This document shows, one piece after another, positions 1 to 12,873 of a DNA stretch of 64,000 nt (the first letter of the stretch is position 1; each line of letters opens with the position of its first letter). A program made the position numbers and the translations under genes. The notes beneath the pieces were generated by a model. That model was not told the DNA's origin. It made no database searches and worked only from the letters and a program-made list of their open reading frames with translations. Source of the stretch: Diphasiastrum complanatum. Lineage: Eukaryota > Streptophyta > Lycopodiopsida > Lycopodiales > Lycopodiaceae. Location of the stretch: assembly GCA_029204225.1 (NCBI GenBank), contig CM055101.1:58996094-59060093 (forward strand). The letters are read 5' to 3'.

Positions 1-109
1 CGATATATTATTCATTTTCACTAGACCAAGACATGGAACTTGAAACCTTACAAGATAATTAATCCCATGCCGCGAAAATACATTTTATTGATTAATGATG
101 GATGTTAGG

Positions 110-400
110 GAAGCCGATTAATGCTAGGCTTTCATAAGTGGTAGGAACACTAGGTTATTCAAATGGCCATAACTAAGTGATACCTTGGAGTTGGTTAGAG
201 ACAACCAAACTAGACATGTGGGAGTAAATGCTAAGCTGGCTCTAATGGGTGGTTATAATTGAGGTTAGTTATTGGGCTATAACTAGCACAAGAGCCTTGA
301 GTCAATTAATGGATTGGACATATGAGAGCAGTTGCTCAATAACTACAAGCGTCATGTGGCCTTGGGTTGTGGCTATATTGAGTACCATTACCTCAAAAAG
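110..400. repeat. Left arm of a long inverted repeat inside the unit
   Basis: This ~290-bp segment matches, in reverse complement, 12,066-12,385 in the older copy. Within the tandem unit only a shortened right arm remains (about 2430-2575). The arms enclose the reading-frame region at 1690-1880. They may be the ends of a DNA transposon nested in the retroelement, but no target duplication could be defined. Confidence 0.55.
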
Positions 401-614
401 GGGACTTTTAAGACTAAAAAGGCCACATTTCTTAGTCCTTAGAGTGCTCCCAATCTAACTTTGTAACATAAGGCTTAGGACCATTCAAGGGCACACTAAA
501 AAGCATATGTACATAGCCTCCAACCTATATCCAGCTTAAATATTGTAGCAGACATTTAGGGTTGAGGATGTTTTAGGGTTTCTCGTGCTCCTTGCCCATA
601 CGAGCGCCATCTTC

Positions 615-640
615 CATTTCGGCTATAAAAACTGGTCACA
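615..640 (+). promoter_or_regulatory. Possible TATA box within the unit
   Basis: A GGCTATAAAAACTGG context lies on the plus strand at about 620-635, in a 450-bp block (480-930) found only in the near-identical units. The spacing and context resemble a plant TATA box, but no downstream gene is recognised. The block recurs one and two periods later. Confidence 0.25.
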
Positions 641-1691
641 TTCTAGTAGATCCACAGGGTTTCCAAAGCTGCTGATTGTGTCTCAACATTGAGCTTACTA
701 CCTCAGCCTATGGATATGAAGACATGAGTCTTTCTAACTCGGATATGTGGGTTTATTCGGTTCTTTGTTCTTTTGGTTTCTTGGGTTTTTTTCCAAACTC
801 TCTGTAATATTTTCTACGTTTCTACCTCCGTGTACATGTCGGTTTACTCGGTTTTGTGGATTTGGCATCCATGGTGTGCGAATGCCTAATGTTTGGAATT
901 GTATCTTCATGAGCATGGTAAATTTGTGCATGTAGTATGCGAACCCGTTATTAGCAGCCGTAACTTCTTGCTCCCACAAAGGATTTAATCAACAACGATT
1001 GGACACAAGGAATCCCGGTTTTGTTATGTGGAATAAATTTTGTGTCAACTTGAATAATTGTATATTTTTCTGTAGTTTATGACATAAACACATTATAAAG
1101 CTGTTGTCCTTTTGAACTTCAATCATCAAGTATTGAATCATCTATGTCTAGATGTGAGCGCACATATTCAATAAATTGCAATGAAAATAATGCTTTACGT
1201 TTGAATCATCATTCAGGCCCTAAAATCTTGTGCAACTTATGTTTTTTGTACGCAAGAAGCCTCTCTGCTTTGTCATGGCTCCTCACTACACTACTCTTTT
1301 TAATCAGAAAAGCTCATAAGAATAGTACCTATGGGGGAAGGTAGGTGCACTTCGTAGAGTTTTTCTCATCAGTTAGTTGTTTTCACTTTTTATATTGCTC
1401 TTCTTCAATCAGCTATATTGGGCTGTATGTAGAACATGTCAATTTACTTCAGCCAAATATAATTTTCTGTTGAAATTTTCAGTTACCCTCTTTAGTTCTT
1501 AACTTTCCTATGCTTTTAACAAGTTATACTTTTCTACTATTCTAAAGTTAAACTGTCTGACAGTATGCTATCTCTATATTGAATTGAACTATGGAGGGAG
1601 CTACAAAGAGATTTGGTGAAAGGGGCCAGGTTAGTCAGGTCAACAGCTTTGATTAATAGCAGAGACCGTTACAAATCTGACATAGCAAGCA

Positions 1692-1877
1692 ATGGAGAAG
1701 ACTGCAAGAAGCATGGCTGTTTTAGCTTTGCCCTTACTCGTGTTTTTCCATTTGGGATCCTTCGTTGCCGGGTGTCTTCTTTGTAGACCCTCGAGCTCCA
1801 TTAGGGTCCAACATTTTACTTGTTTTTTGTCAAGAGAGATAATGGAAGCATCATTTGTCTTCCCAAACATCTTATGA
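1692..1877 (+). pseudogene. Signal-peptide-like short reading frame, array copy 1
   Basis: A 61-codon frame starting MEKTARSMAVLALPLL, with a hydrophobic stretch and a cysteine pair resembling a secretory signal peptide. It recurs at 5392-5577 and 9091-9276 (array) and, longer, at 11,465, 22,004 and 24,369. The array copies lack two bases (CCCAAACATC where older copies have CCCAAATTCATC) and stop early. Between this copy and 11,465, five differences seen by eye include four that change the amino acid, so purifying selection is not evident. It is probably a relic of a captured gene or chance. No family recognised. Confidence 0.3.
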
Positions 1878-2429
1878 CGAAGTCAACATTTATATTTTTG
1901 TTGCAGTTGTATATAACAAAATCAAAAGGTATCGCACATATGAAGAAACAAGGTGATTAATATATCACGAGAAAGCTTTGCTTTAGCACAGCATTCAAAT
2001 TGTCGAAAACTTCAAAACAAAGACTGCATTTTAGAATAACCAATTTTTTTAAGAAGAAACCCATCTCAATGCTCAAGCTTACCTAGGAGTGACACGACAA
2101 ATTTAACAAATTGTCGCAATAGCTTACCGCAACCCGGCAAAGCTAAAAAGAGTTGAGGATTTCCTTTGATGTATAGGACTTCCAACTAACTATATCAAAG
2201 TAAATTTTGTTGCTTTTTGCATTCCCTCATTTGTGTCTTGATTGGAGTTAAATTTTTGACCTCAAGTATATGAAAGGAAGCTGTCATCAGCATTAAATTC
2301 TCTGAAAACCAATTATGATAGTTGATAGTCCTCACTTTGAATCTACCTTGAATAAAAATAAACATCAAGAAAATAGTGGTAGTTATGGTGTTCTATCCAA
2401 ACTAACCTACCCACTTTTTGGTCTCACTA

Positions 2430-2575
2430 TCAATTGCTCCCATATGTCCAATCCTTTAATTGACTCAAGGCTCATGTGCTAGTTATAGCCTAGTAACTAA
2501 TCCCAATTATAAGCACATTAGAGCCAACTTAGCATTTACTCCCACATGTCTAGTTTGGTTCTCGTTGATTGATCA
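2430..2575. repeat. Shortened right arm of the inverted repeat
   Basis: Reverse complement of part of 190-330 (shared words such as TCCAATCCTTTAATTGACTC against its complement near 296-318). The full ~290-bp arm seen at 12,066-12,385 is internally deleted here, and the same deletion is present in all three near-identical units. Confidence 0.55.
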
Positions 2576-2996
2576 TAACTTCTATAATATTTAACCAAAT
2601 GGCTTGCAAATTGGATCAGATAGAAGCTAAGAGAAAGCTCAAAAATCGTATAGAAAGGAATCAAAAGAAATATTTTAATTCAGTTTTGAAATTTGAAGCA
2701 AAGTTGAAACAAAATTGTAGTCGCCTCTTTTGATAGCTTTTGAAAAAATTTCAATAACTTTTGCATCCCTTACTCAAATAGCCAAAAATTAGTGCAAATG
2801 AAAGTTGAATTCAACATAGCTCAAAAAATCTATAGAATCTAATCAAAAATAGAAAATGAAATCATATGACAAAAATTGGCCTGAATAGACCTGAAAATTT
2901 AAAGGTTAGAAGTTGGCAAAAATAAAGCTACAAAAGTGATAAAGTCTTCAAATCTAATGAAATTCGCATAGATTCATGATGTAAAAACGATCTTAT

Positions 2997-3008
2997 GCTT
3001 TGATACCA
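2997..3008 (-). other. Primer-binding site of LTR copy 1
   Basis: On the minus strand this reads TGGTATCAAAGC, one mismatch from the common plant LTR-element site complementary to the 3' end of initiator tRNA-Met. It sits 4 bases past the LTR edge and fixes the element's orientation as minus. Confidence 0.7.
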
Positions 3009-3012
3009 CAAA

Positions 3013-3524
3013 TGTCATGTGCCAAACCCAATAGCACTAATCTATTAAATGAAAGCCACATTAAAAGAGAAGGACAACATTCATGTTGATATAGGCATAA
3101 AATACAAAATCACAAATAGGGTTCCATGAAATTACCATTAGAATTAAGGGATGGAAGGAAATTAATACAGAAGGGAGATGTATTTCATGTGAATTAGGCA
3201 CATGAGACCTAGCAAGCTCAACTCAAGTCTCACAGTCACAAAGAGGAGGCTAGGTTCTCTCATTTGCAAAGGAGCTAAAAGACCCTTCAAAATGATGTCT
3301 CTTGTGTACTTATATACAAAGCTCCTAACTTAACTAAACATAACTATCTTGAAGGATAGTTAGCCCTCGTTAAGTCCTATTAAGTGTGCTTTGGGCCCTT
3401 ATTGGCCTATTATCCGTATTTTGGAGGGCTTAAGGAAGGCTAAAAATTTCTTTTTGGCCCAACAAAGCTTACTTTGGATATTATAATATATTTTTAAGCA
3501 CAGATGTACTACAAGTACATGACA
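3013..3524 (-). mobile_element. LTR of the 3.7-kb element, copy 1
   Basis: Read on the minus strand, this 512-bp segment begins TGTCATGT and ends ACATGACA, perfect 8-bp terminal inverted repeats of the TG...CA type. Four bases after its minus-strand 3' end comes a TGGTATCAAAGC primer-binding site. A TATATAAG box lies on the minus strand near 3308-3318. These are the standard parts of an LTR promoter. No coding sequence is inside. Confidence 0.8.
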
Positions 3525-5391
3525 AGTGGGTCTCCAACTTTGATGTATCTCTTGGAGTTGGTTTCGAAGGAATGCATCTACTTCCTCTTTTTGTTAAAAT
3601 TCTAAAGGTGGTGTCGACTTGTCACTTTTTATGTGCCTTATTCTAGCACCATCCCTATAAAGATATTCAAACTTTGAGTCTATTCATCCACTTCTTTGAC
3701 GATATATTATTCATTTTCACTAGACCAAGACATGGAACTTGAAACCTTACAAGATAATTAATCCCATGCCGCGAAAATACATTTTATTGATTAATGATGG
3801 ATGTTAGGGAAGCCGATTAATGCTAGGCTTTCATAAGTGGTAGGAACACTAGGTTATTCAAATGGCCATAACTAAGTGATACCTTGGAGTTGGTTAGAGA
3901 CAACCAAACTAGACATGTGGGAGTAAATGCTAAGCTGGCTCTAATGGGTGGTTATAATTGAGGTTAGTTATTGGGCTATAACTAGCACAAGAGCCTTGAG
4001 TCAATTAATGGATTGGACATATGAGAGCAGTTGTTCAATAACTACAAGCGTCATGTGGCCTTGGGTTGTGGCTATATTGAGTACCATTACCTCAAAAAGG
4101 GGACTTTTAAGACTAAAAAGGCCACATTTCTTAGTCCTTAGAGTGCTCCCAATCTAACTTTGTAACATAAGGCTTAGGACCATTCAAGGGCACACTAAAA
4201 AGCATATGTACATAGCCTCCAACCTATATCCAGCTTAAATATTGTAGCAGACATTTAGGGTTGAGGATGTTTTAGGGTTTCTCGTGCTCCTTGCCCATAC
4301 GAGCGCCATCTTCCATTTCGGCTATAAAAACTGGTCACATTCTAGTAGATCCACAGGGTTTCCAAAGCTGCTGATTGTGTCTCAACATTGAGCTTACTAC
4401 CTCAGCCTATGGATATGAAGACATGAGTCTTTCTAACTCGGATATGTGGGTTTATTCGGTTCTTTGTTCTTTTGGTTTCTTGGGTTTTTTTCCAAACTCT
4501 CTGTAATATTTTCTACGTTTCTACCTCCGTGTACATGTCGGTTTACTCGGTTTTGTGGATTTGGCATCCATGGTGTGCGAATGCCTAATTTTTTGGAATT
4601 GTATCTTCATGAGCATGGTAAATTTGTGCATGTAGTATGCGAACCCGTTATTAGCAGCCGTAACTTCTTGCTCCCACAAAGGATTTAATCAACAACGATT
4701 GGACACAAGGAATCCCGGTTTTGTTATGTGGAATAAATTTTGTGTCAACTTGAATAATTGTATATTTTTCTGTAGTTTATGACATAAACACATTATAAAG
4801 CTGTTGTCCTTTTGAACTTCAATCATCAAGTATTGAATCATCTATGTCTAGATGTGAGCGCACATATTCAATAAATTGCAATGAAAATAATGCTTTACGT
4901 TTGAATCATCATTCAGGCCCTAAAATCTTGTGCAACTTATGTTTTTTGTACGCAAGAAGCCTCTCTGCTTTGTCATGGCTCCTCACTACACTACTCTTTT
5001 TAATCAGAAAAGCTCATAAGAATAGTACCTATGGGGGAAGGTAGGTGCACTTCGTAGAGTTTTTCTCATCAGTTAGTTGTTTTCACTTTTTATATTGCTC
5101 TTCTTCAATCAGCTATATTGGGCTGTATGTAGAACATGTCAATTTACTTCAGCCAAATATAATTTTCTGTTGAAATTTTCAGTTACCCTCTTTAGTTCTT
5201 AACTTTCCTATGCTTTTAACAAGTTATACTTTTCTACTATTCTAAAGTTAAACTGTCTGACAGTATGCTATCTCTATATTGAATTGAACTATGGAGGGAG
5301 CTACAAAGAGATTTGGTGAAAGGGGCCAGGTTAGTCAGGTCAACAGCTTTGATTAATAGCAGAGACCGTTACAAATCTGACATAGCAAGCA

Positions 5392-5577
5392 ATGGAGAAG
5401 ACTGCAAGAAGCATGGCTGTTTTAGCTTTGCCCTTACTCGTGTTTTTCCATTTGGGATCCTTCGTTGCCGGGTGTCTTCTTTGTAGACCCTCGAGCTCCA
5501 TTAGGGTCCAACATTTTACTTGTTTTTTGTCAAGAGAGATAATGGAAGCATCATTTGTCTTCCCAAACATCTTATGA
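5392..5577 (+). pseudogene. Signal-peptide-like short reading frame, array copy 2
   Basis: Identical in translation to the frame at 1692-1877 and carrying the same 2-base deletion and early stop. Listed as a copy of the repeat unit, not as a gene. Confidence 0.3.
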
Positions 5578-6712
5578 CGAAGTCAACATTTATATTTTTG
5601 TTGCAGTTGTATATAACAAAATCAAAAGGTATCGCACATATGAAGAAACAAGGTGATTAATATATCACGAGAAAGCTTTGCTTTAGCACTGCATTCAAAT
5701 TGTCGAAAACTTCAAAACAAAGACTGCATTTTAGAATAACCAATTTTTTTAAGAAGAAACCCATCTCAATGCTCAAGCTTACCTAGGAGTGACACGACAA
5801 ATTTAACAAATTGTCGCAATAGCTTACCGCAACCCGGCAAAGCTAAAAAGAGTTGAGGATTTCCTTTGATGTATAGGACTTCCAACTAACTATATCAAAG
5901 TAAATTTTGTTGCTTTTTGCATTCCCTCATTTGTGTCTTGATTGGAGTTAAATTTTTGACCTCAAGTATATGAAAGGAAGCTGTCATCAGCATTAAATTC
6001 TCTGAAAACCAATTATGATAGTTGATAGTCCTCACTTTGAATCTACCTTGAATAAAAATAAACATCAAGAAAATAGTGGTAGTTATGGTGTTCTATCCAA
6101 ACTAACCTACCCACTTTTTGGTCTCACTATCAATTGCTCCCATATGTCCAATCCTTTAATTGACTCAAGGCTCATGTGCTAGTTATAGCCTAGTAACTAA
6201 TCCCAATTATAAGCACATTAGAGCCAACTTAGCATTTACTCCCACATGTCTAGTTTGGTTCTCGTTGATTGATCATAACTTCTATAATATTTAACCAAAT
6301 GGCTTGCAAATTGGATCAGATAGAAGCTAAGAGAAAGCTCAAAAATCGTATAGAAAGGAATCAAAAGAAATATTTTAATTCAGTTTTGAAATTTGAAGCA
6401 AAGTTGAAACAAAATTGTAGTCGCCTCTTTTGATAGCTTTTGAAAAAATTTCAATAACTTTTGCATCCCTTACTCAAATAGCCAAAAATTAGTGCAAATG
6501 AAAGTTGAATTCAACATAGCTCAAAAAATCTATAGAATCTAATCAAAAATAGAAAATGAAATCATATGACAAAAATTGGCCTGAATAGACCTGAAAATTT
6601 AAAGGTTAGAAGTTGGCAAAAATAAAGCTACAAAAGTGATAAAGTCTTCAAATCTAATGAAATTCGCATAGATTCATGATGTAAAAACGATCTTATGCTT
6701 TGATACCACAAA

Positions 6713-7224
6713 TGTCATGTGCCAAACCCAATAGCACTAATCTATTAAATGAAAGCCACATTAAAAGAGAAGGACAACATTCATGTTGATATAGGCATAA
6801 AATACAAAATCACAAATAGGGTTCCATGAAATTACCATTAGAATTAAGGGATGGAAGGAAATTAATACAGAAGGGAGATGTATTTCATGTGAATTAGGCA
6901 CATGAGACCTAGCAAGCTCAACTCAAGTCTCACAGTCACAAAGAGGAGGCTAGGTTCTCTCATTTGCAAAGGAGCTAAAAGACCCTTCAAAATGATGTCT
7001 CTTGTGTACTTATATACAAAGCTCCTAACTTAACTAAACATAACTATCTTGAAGGATAGTTAGCCCTCGTTAAGTCCTATTAAGTGTGCTTTGGGCCCTT
7101 ATTGGCCTATTATCCGTATTTTGGAGGGCTTAAGGAAGGCTAAAAATTTCTTTTTGGCCCAACAAAGCTTACTTTGGATATTATAATATATTTTTAAGCA
7201 CAGATGTACTACAAGTACATGACA
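6713..7224 (-). mobile_element. LTR of the 3.7-kb element, copy 2
   Basis: Same 512-bp LTR as at 3013-3524, with no difference noticed by eye, and with the same primer-binding site next to it (6697-6708). Its near-identity to the first copy argues for very recent duplication of the whole unit. Confidence 0.8.
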
Positions 7225-9090
7225 AGTGGGTCTCCAACTTTGATGTATCTCTTGGAGTTGGTTTCGAAGGAATGCATCTACTTCCTCTTTTTGTTAAAAT
7301 TCTAAAGGTGGTGTCGACTTGTCACTTTTTATGTGCCTTATTCTAGCACCATCCCTATAAAGATATTCAAACTTTGAGTCTATTCATCCACTTCTTTGAC
7401 GATATATTATTCATTTTCACTAGACCAAGACATGGAACTTGAAACCTTACAAGATAATTAATCCCATGCCGCGAAAATACATTTTATTGATTAATGATGG
7501 ATGTTAGGGAAGCCGATTAATGCTAGGCTTTCATAAGTGGTAGGAACACTAGGTTATTCAAATGGCCATAACTAAGTGATACCTTGGAGTTGGTTAGAGA
7601 CAACCAAACTAGACATGTGGGAGTAAATGCTAAGCTGGCTCTAATGGGTGGTTATAATTGAGGTTAGTTATTGGGCTATAACTAGCACAAGAGCCTTGAG
7701 TCAATTAATGGATTGGACATATGAGAGCAGTTGTTCAATAACTACAAGCGTCATGTGGCCTTGGGTTGTGGCTATATTGAGTACCATTACCTCAAAAAGG
7801 GGACTTTTAAGACTAAAAAGGCCACATTTCTTAGTCCTTAGAGTGCTCCCAATCTAACTTTGTAACATAAGGCTTAGGACCATTCAAGGGCACACTAAAA
7901 AGCATATGTACATAGCCTCCAACCTATATCCAGCTTAAATATTGTAGCAGACATTTAGGGTTGAGGATGTTTTAGGGTTTCTCGTGCTCCTTGCCCATAC
8001 GAGCGCCATCTTCCATTTCGGCTATAAAAACTGGTCACATTCTAGTAGATCCACAGGGTTTCCAAAGCTGCTGATTGTGTCTCAACATTGAGCTTACTAC
8101 CTCAGCCTATGGATATGAAGACATGAGTCTTTCTAACTCGGATATGTGGGTTTATTCGGTTCTTTGTTCTTTTGGTTTCTTGGGTTTTTTTCCAAACTCT
8201 CTGTAATATTTTCTACGTTTCTACCTCCGTGTACATGTCGGTTTACTCGGTTTTGTGGATTTGGCATCCATGGTGTGCGAATGCCTAATGTTTGGAATTG
8301 TATCTTCATGAGCATGGTAAATTTGTGCATGTAGTATGCGAACCCGTTATTAGCAGCCGTAACTTCTTGCTCCCACAAAGGATTTAATCAACAACGATTG
8401 GACACAAGGAATCCCGGTTTTGTTATGTGGAATAAATTTTGTGTCAACTTGAATAATTGTATATTTTTCTGTAGTTTATGACATAAACACATTATAAAGC
8501 TGTTGTCCTTTTGAACTTCAATCATCAAGTATTGAATCATCTATGTCTAGATGTGAGCGCACATATTCAATAAATTGCAATGAAAATAATGCTTTACGTT
8601 TGAATCATCATTCAGGCCCTAAAATCTTGTGCAACTTATGTTTTTTGTACGCAAGAAGCCTCTCTGCTTTGTCATGGCTCCTCACTACACTACTCTTTTT
8701 AATCAGAAAAGCTCATAAGAATAGTACCTATGGGGGAAGGTAGGTGCACTTCGTAGAGTTTTTCTCATCAGTTAGTTGTTTTCACTTTTTATATTGCTCT
8801 TCTTCAATCAGCTATATTGGGCTGTATGTAGAACATGTCAATTTACTTCAGCCAAATATAATTTTCTGTTGAAATTTTCAGTTACCCTCTTTAGTTCTTA
8901 ACTTTCCTATGCTTTTAACAAGTTATACTTTTCTACTATTCTAAAGTTAAACTGTCTGACAGTATGCTATCTCTATATTGAATTGAACTATGGAGGGAGC
9001 TACAAAGAGATTTGGTGAAAGGGGCCAGGTTAGTCAGGTCAACAGCTTTGATTAATAGCAGAGACCGTTACAAATCTGACATAGCAAGCA

Positions 9091-9276
9091 ATGGAGAAGA
9101 CTGCAAGAAGCATGGCTGTTTTAGCTTTGCCCTTACTCGTGTTTTTCCATTTGGGATCCTTCGTTGCCGGGTGTCTTCTTTGTAGACCCTCGAGCTCCAT
9201 TAGGGTCCAACATTTTACTTGTTTTTTGTCAAGAGAGATAATGGAAGCATCATTTGTCTTCCCAAACATCTTATGA
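9091..9276 (+). pseudogene. Signal-peptide-like short reading frame, array copy 3
   Basis: Third array copy, identical in translation to 1692-1877 and sharing the early stop. Confidence 0.3.
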
Positions 9277-10411
9277 CGAAGTCAACATTTATATTTTTGT
9301 TGCAGTTGTATATAACAAAATCAAAAGGTATCGCACATATGAAGAAACAAGGTGATTAATATATCACGAGAAAGCTTTGCTTTAGCACTGCATTCAAATT
9401 GTCGAAAACTTCAAAACAAAGACTGCATTTTAGAATAACCAATTTTTTTAAGAAGAAACCCATCTCAATGCTCAAGCTTACCTAGGAGTGACACGACAAA
9501 TTTAACAAATTGTCGCAATAGCTTACCGCAACCCGGCAAAGCTAAAAAGAGTTGAGGATTTCCTTTGATGTATAGGACTTCCAACTAACTATATCAAAGT
9601 AAATTTTGTTGCTTTTTGCATTCCCTCATTTGTGTCTTGATTGGAGTTAAATTTTTGACCTCAAGTATATGAAAGGAAGCTGTCATCAGCATTAAATTCT
9701 CTGAAAACCAATTATGATAGTTGAGAGTCCTCACTTTGAATCTACCTTGAATAAAAATAAACATCAAGAAAATAGTGGTAGTTATGGTGTTCTATCCAAA
9801 CTAACCTACCCACTTTTTGGTCTCACTATCAATTGCTCCCATATGTCCAATCCTTTAATTGACTCAAGGCTCATGTGCTAGTTATAGCCTAGTAACTAAT
9901 CCCAATTATAACCACATTAGAGCCAACTTAGCATTTACTCCCACATGTCTAGTTTGGTTCTCGTTGATTGATCATAACTTCTATAATATTTAACCAAATG
10001 GCTTGCAAATTGGATCAGATAGAAGCTAAGAGAAAGCTCAAAAATCGTATAGAAAGGAATCAAAAGAAATATTTTAATTCAGTTTTGAAATTTGAAGCAA
10101 AGTTGAAACAAAATTGTAGTCGCCTCTTTTGATAGCTTTTGAAAAAATTTCAATAACTTTTGCATCCCTTACTCAAATAGCCAAAAATTAGTGCAAATGA
10201 AAGTTGAATTCAACATAGCTCAAAAAATCTATAGAATCTAATCAAAAATAGAAAATGAAATCATATGACAAAAATTGGCCTGAATAGACCTGAAAATTTA
10301 AAGGTTAGAAGTTGGCAAAAATAAAGCTACAAAAGTGATAAAGTCTTCAAATCTAATGAAATTCGCATAGATTCATGATGTAAAATTGATCTTATGCTAT
10401 GATACGACAAA

Positions 10412-10660
10412 TGTCATGCGCCAGACCCAATAGCACTAATATATTAAATGAAAGCCACAGTAAAGAGGATATCATTCATGTTGATATAGCCATAAAATAC
10501 AAAATCACAAATAGAGTTTTCGTGAAATTACCATTAGAATTAAGGGATGGAAAGAAATCAATACAAAAGCGAGATGGGTTTCATGTGAATTGGGCACATG
10601 AGACCTAGCAACCTCAATTCTCAAGGCTCACATTCTCTCATGCAAAGGAGCTAAAAGAGA
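10412..10660 (-). mobile_element. Truncated, diverged LTR of the same family
   Basis: Begins TGTCATGCGCC, matching the first ~250 bp of the 512-bp LTR with scattered substitutions. Homology stops near 10,660, where unrelated sequence follows. The adjoining primer-site complement is also decayed. It marks the end of the near-identical array and the start of older copies. Confidence 0.6.
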
Positions 10661-11464
10661 ATACAAATCTACTCAAAATATGACACGGGGTTTGGAAGGA
10701 AACCCATGAGACCAAAAGAACAAAGAACTGACTAAACATATTCGAATAGCTAGAAACTCCTAGTGAAGCAAAAAATAAACTAAAAGAAAAGAATAAATTT
10801 CTCCTCACAATACCCAAAAAGCGTTCCAGCATTGTTAACTTGAGTAATTGTATATTTTCTTGTAGTTTATGACATAAATGCATTATAAAGTTGTCCTTTT
10901 GAGCTTCAATCATCAAGTATTGAATCATCAGTGTCTAGATGTAAGCATTCAATGAAGTGCAATGAAAGTAATGCTTCACATTTGAATCATCATTCAGGCC
11001 CTAAAATCCTTTGCAACTTATGTTTTTTTGTACCCAAGAAGCCTCTTTGCTTTGTCCTGACTCCTCGCTACGGTGCTTTTTTTAATCAGAAAAGCTCATA
11101 AGAATAGTACCTATGGCGGAAGGTAGTTGCACTTAGTAGAGTTATTTTGATGAGTTAGCTGTTTTCACTTTTTATATTGCTCTTTTTTAATCAGCTATAT
11201 TGGGCTACGGAACCTGTCATTTACTGTAGCCAAACAGAATTTTTTGTTGAAATTTTCAGTTACCCTCTTTAGCTCTTAGTTTTACTATTCTTTTAATTAG
11301 TTATACTTTTTGACTATTCTAAAGTTAAACCGTCAGTATGCTGTCTCTACATTGAAATGAACTATGGAGGGAGCGTCAAGGAGATTTGGTGAAAGGGTCC
11401 AGGTTAGTCAGGTCAATAGCTTTCATTAATAGCAGAGACCGTTACAAATCTGGCATAGCAAGCA

Positions 11465-11716
11465 ATGGAGAAGATTGCAAGAAGCATGGCTGTTTTAGCT
11501 CTGCCCTTACTCGTGTTATTCCATTTGGGATCCTTCGTTGCCGGGTGTCTTCTTTGTAGACCCTCGAGCTCCATGAGGGTCCAACATTTTACTTGTTTTT
11601 TGTCAAGAGAGATAATGGAAGTATCATTTGTCTTCCCAAATTCATCTTATGACGAAGTCAACATTTATGTTTTTGTTGCAGTTGTATATAACAAAATCAA
11701 AAGGTATTGCACATAA
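11465..11716 (+). pseudogene. Longer version of the repeated short reading frame
   Basis: 83 codons, same start as 1692-1877 but without the 2-base deletion, so the frame continues through SSYDEVNIYVFVAVVYNK. Hydrophobic N-terminus; no recognised family. The stretch before the last part ends TTTTTGTTGCAG, which looks like a plant 3' splice site, so this may be gene debris with an intron rather than a single exon. Confidence 0.3.
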
Positions 11717-12065
11717 GAAGAAACAAGGTCATTAATATATCATGGGAAAGCTTTGCTTTAGCACTACATTCAAATTGTTGAAAACTTAAAAACAAAGACT
11801 GCATTTTAGGAGAATCAATTTTTTTAAAAAGAAACCCATTTCAATGCTCTCATCGGCATTAAAGTCTTTGAACACCAATTATGATTGTTAAGATAGTACT
11901 CACTTTGAATCTATCCTAGAGATTATGAATTGGAAGTCACTAGACCATTTTGGATGCCAATGTACTTTATTGTCTTAATCATGAATAAAAATAAACATCA
12001 AAAAAGTGGTAGTTATGGCTTTATCCAAACTAACTTGCCCACTTTTGGCCTCACTACCAATTACT

Positions 12066-12385
12066 CCCATTGCCTCACTTTTTGGCCATTGTACTCAATA
12101 TAGCCACAACCCAAGGCCACATGCCGATTGTACTTATTGAGCAACTGCTCCCATATGTCCAATCCTTTAATTGACTCAAGGCTCCTGTGCTAATTATAGC
12201 CCAATAACTAACTCCAATTATAACCACCCATTAGAGCCAACTTAGCATTTACTCCCACATGTCTAGTTTGTTCGTCTCTAATCCACTCCAAGGTATCACT
12301 TTAGTTATGGCCATTTGAATAACCTAGTGTTCTTAGCACTTTATGAAAACCTAGCATTAAATTGGCTTCCTTTACATCAAAGTAG
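12066..12385. repeat. Full right arm of the long inverted repeat
   Basis: Reverse complement of 110-400 in the tandem unit, with scattered substitutions. It shows that the family once had two arms of roughly 300 bp facing each other. Confidence 0.6.
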
Positions 12386-12861
12386 ACGTTGATGAAGGAA
12401 AACTAGCAAAACCCAAGCTAAAAAACAAGTGATTGATCATAACTTCTTTAATATTAATCCAAATGGCTTGCAAATTGGATCAGATAAAAGCTAAGAGAAA
12501 ACTCAAAAATCTTATAAAAAGGTTTCAAAAGAAATAATTTACATCAGATTTGAAATTTGAAGCAAAGTTGAAACAAAATTGTAGTCACCTCTTTTGACAG
12601 CTTTTAATAAAATTTCAATAACTTTTGCATCCCCCACCCAAATAGCCAAAAAATTGGTGCAAATGACAGCTAAATTCAAAAGATTTCTAGAAAGCTATAG
12701 AATCAAATCAAAAATAGAAAATGAAATCATATGACATAAATTGGTCTGAACAGACCTGAAAATTTAAAAGTTGGAAGTTAGCTAAAATAAAGCTATAAAA
12801 GCAGTAAACTCTTCAAATCTAATGAAATTCGCATAGGTTCATGATGTAAAATTGATCTTAT

Positions 12862-12873
12862 GCTTTGATACCA
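12862..12873 (-). other. Primer-binding site of the older copy
   Basis: Minus strand reads TGGTATCAAAGC, unchanged from the array copies although the flanks have diverged. Confidence 0.6.

Larger units (their letters stand above)
1..10385. repeat. Tandem array of a 3.7-kb retroelement unit, about 2.8 copies
   Basis: The same sequence starts at 1, 3700 and 7400, giving periods of 3699 and 3700 bp; the third copy diverges at about 10,385. By eye the copies differ at only a handful of bases (for example C/T at 331 and its equivalents, and a one-base indel near 4590). Each unit has one minus-strand LTR and one internal region, so the array reads internal-LTR-internal-LTR-internal. No reverse transcriptase, integrase or gag was recognised in any frame, so the element is non-autonomous. 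The near-identity means either recent expansion or an assembly duplication. Confidence 0.9.

Noticed and set aside
249-458. 69-codon frame repeated in each array unit
   Set aside because: It lies in the inverted arm, is repeated only because the DNA is duplicated, and matches no known family.
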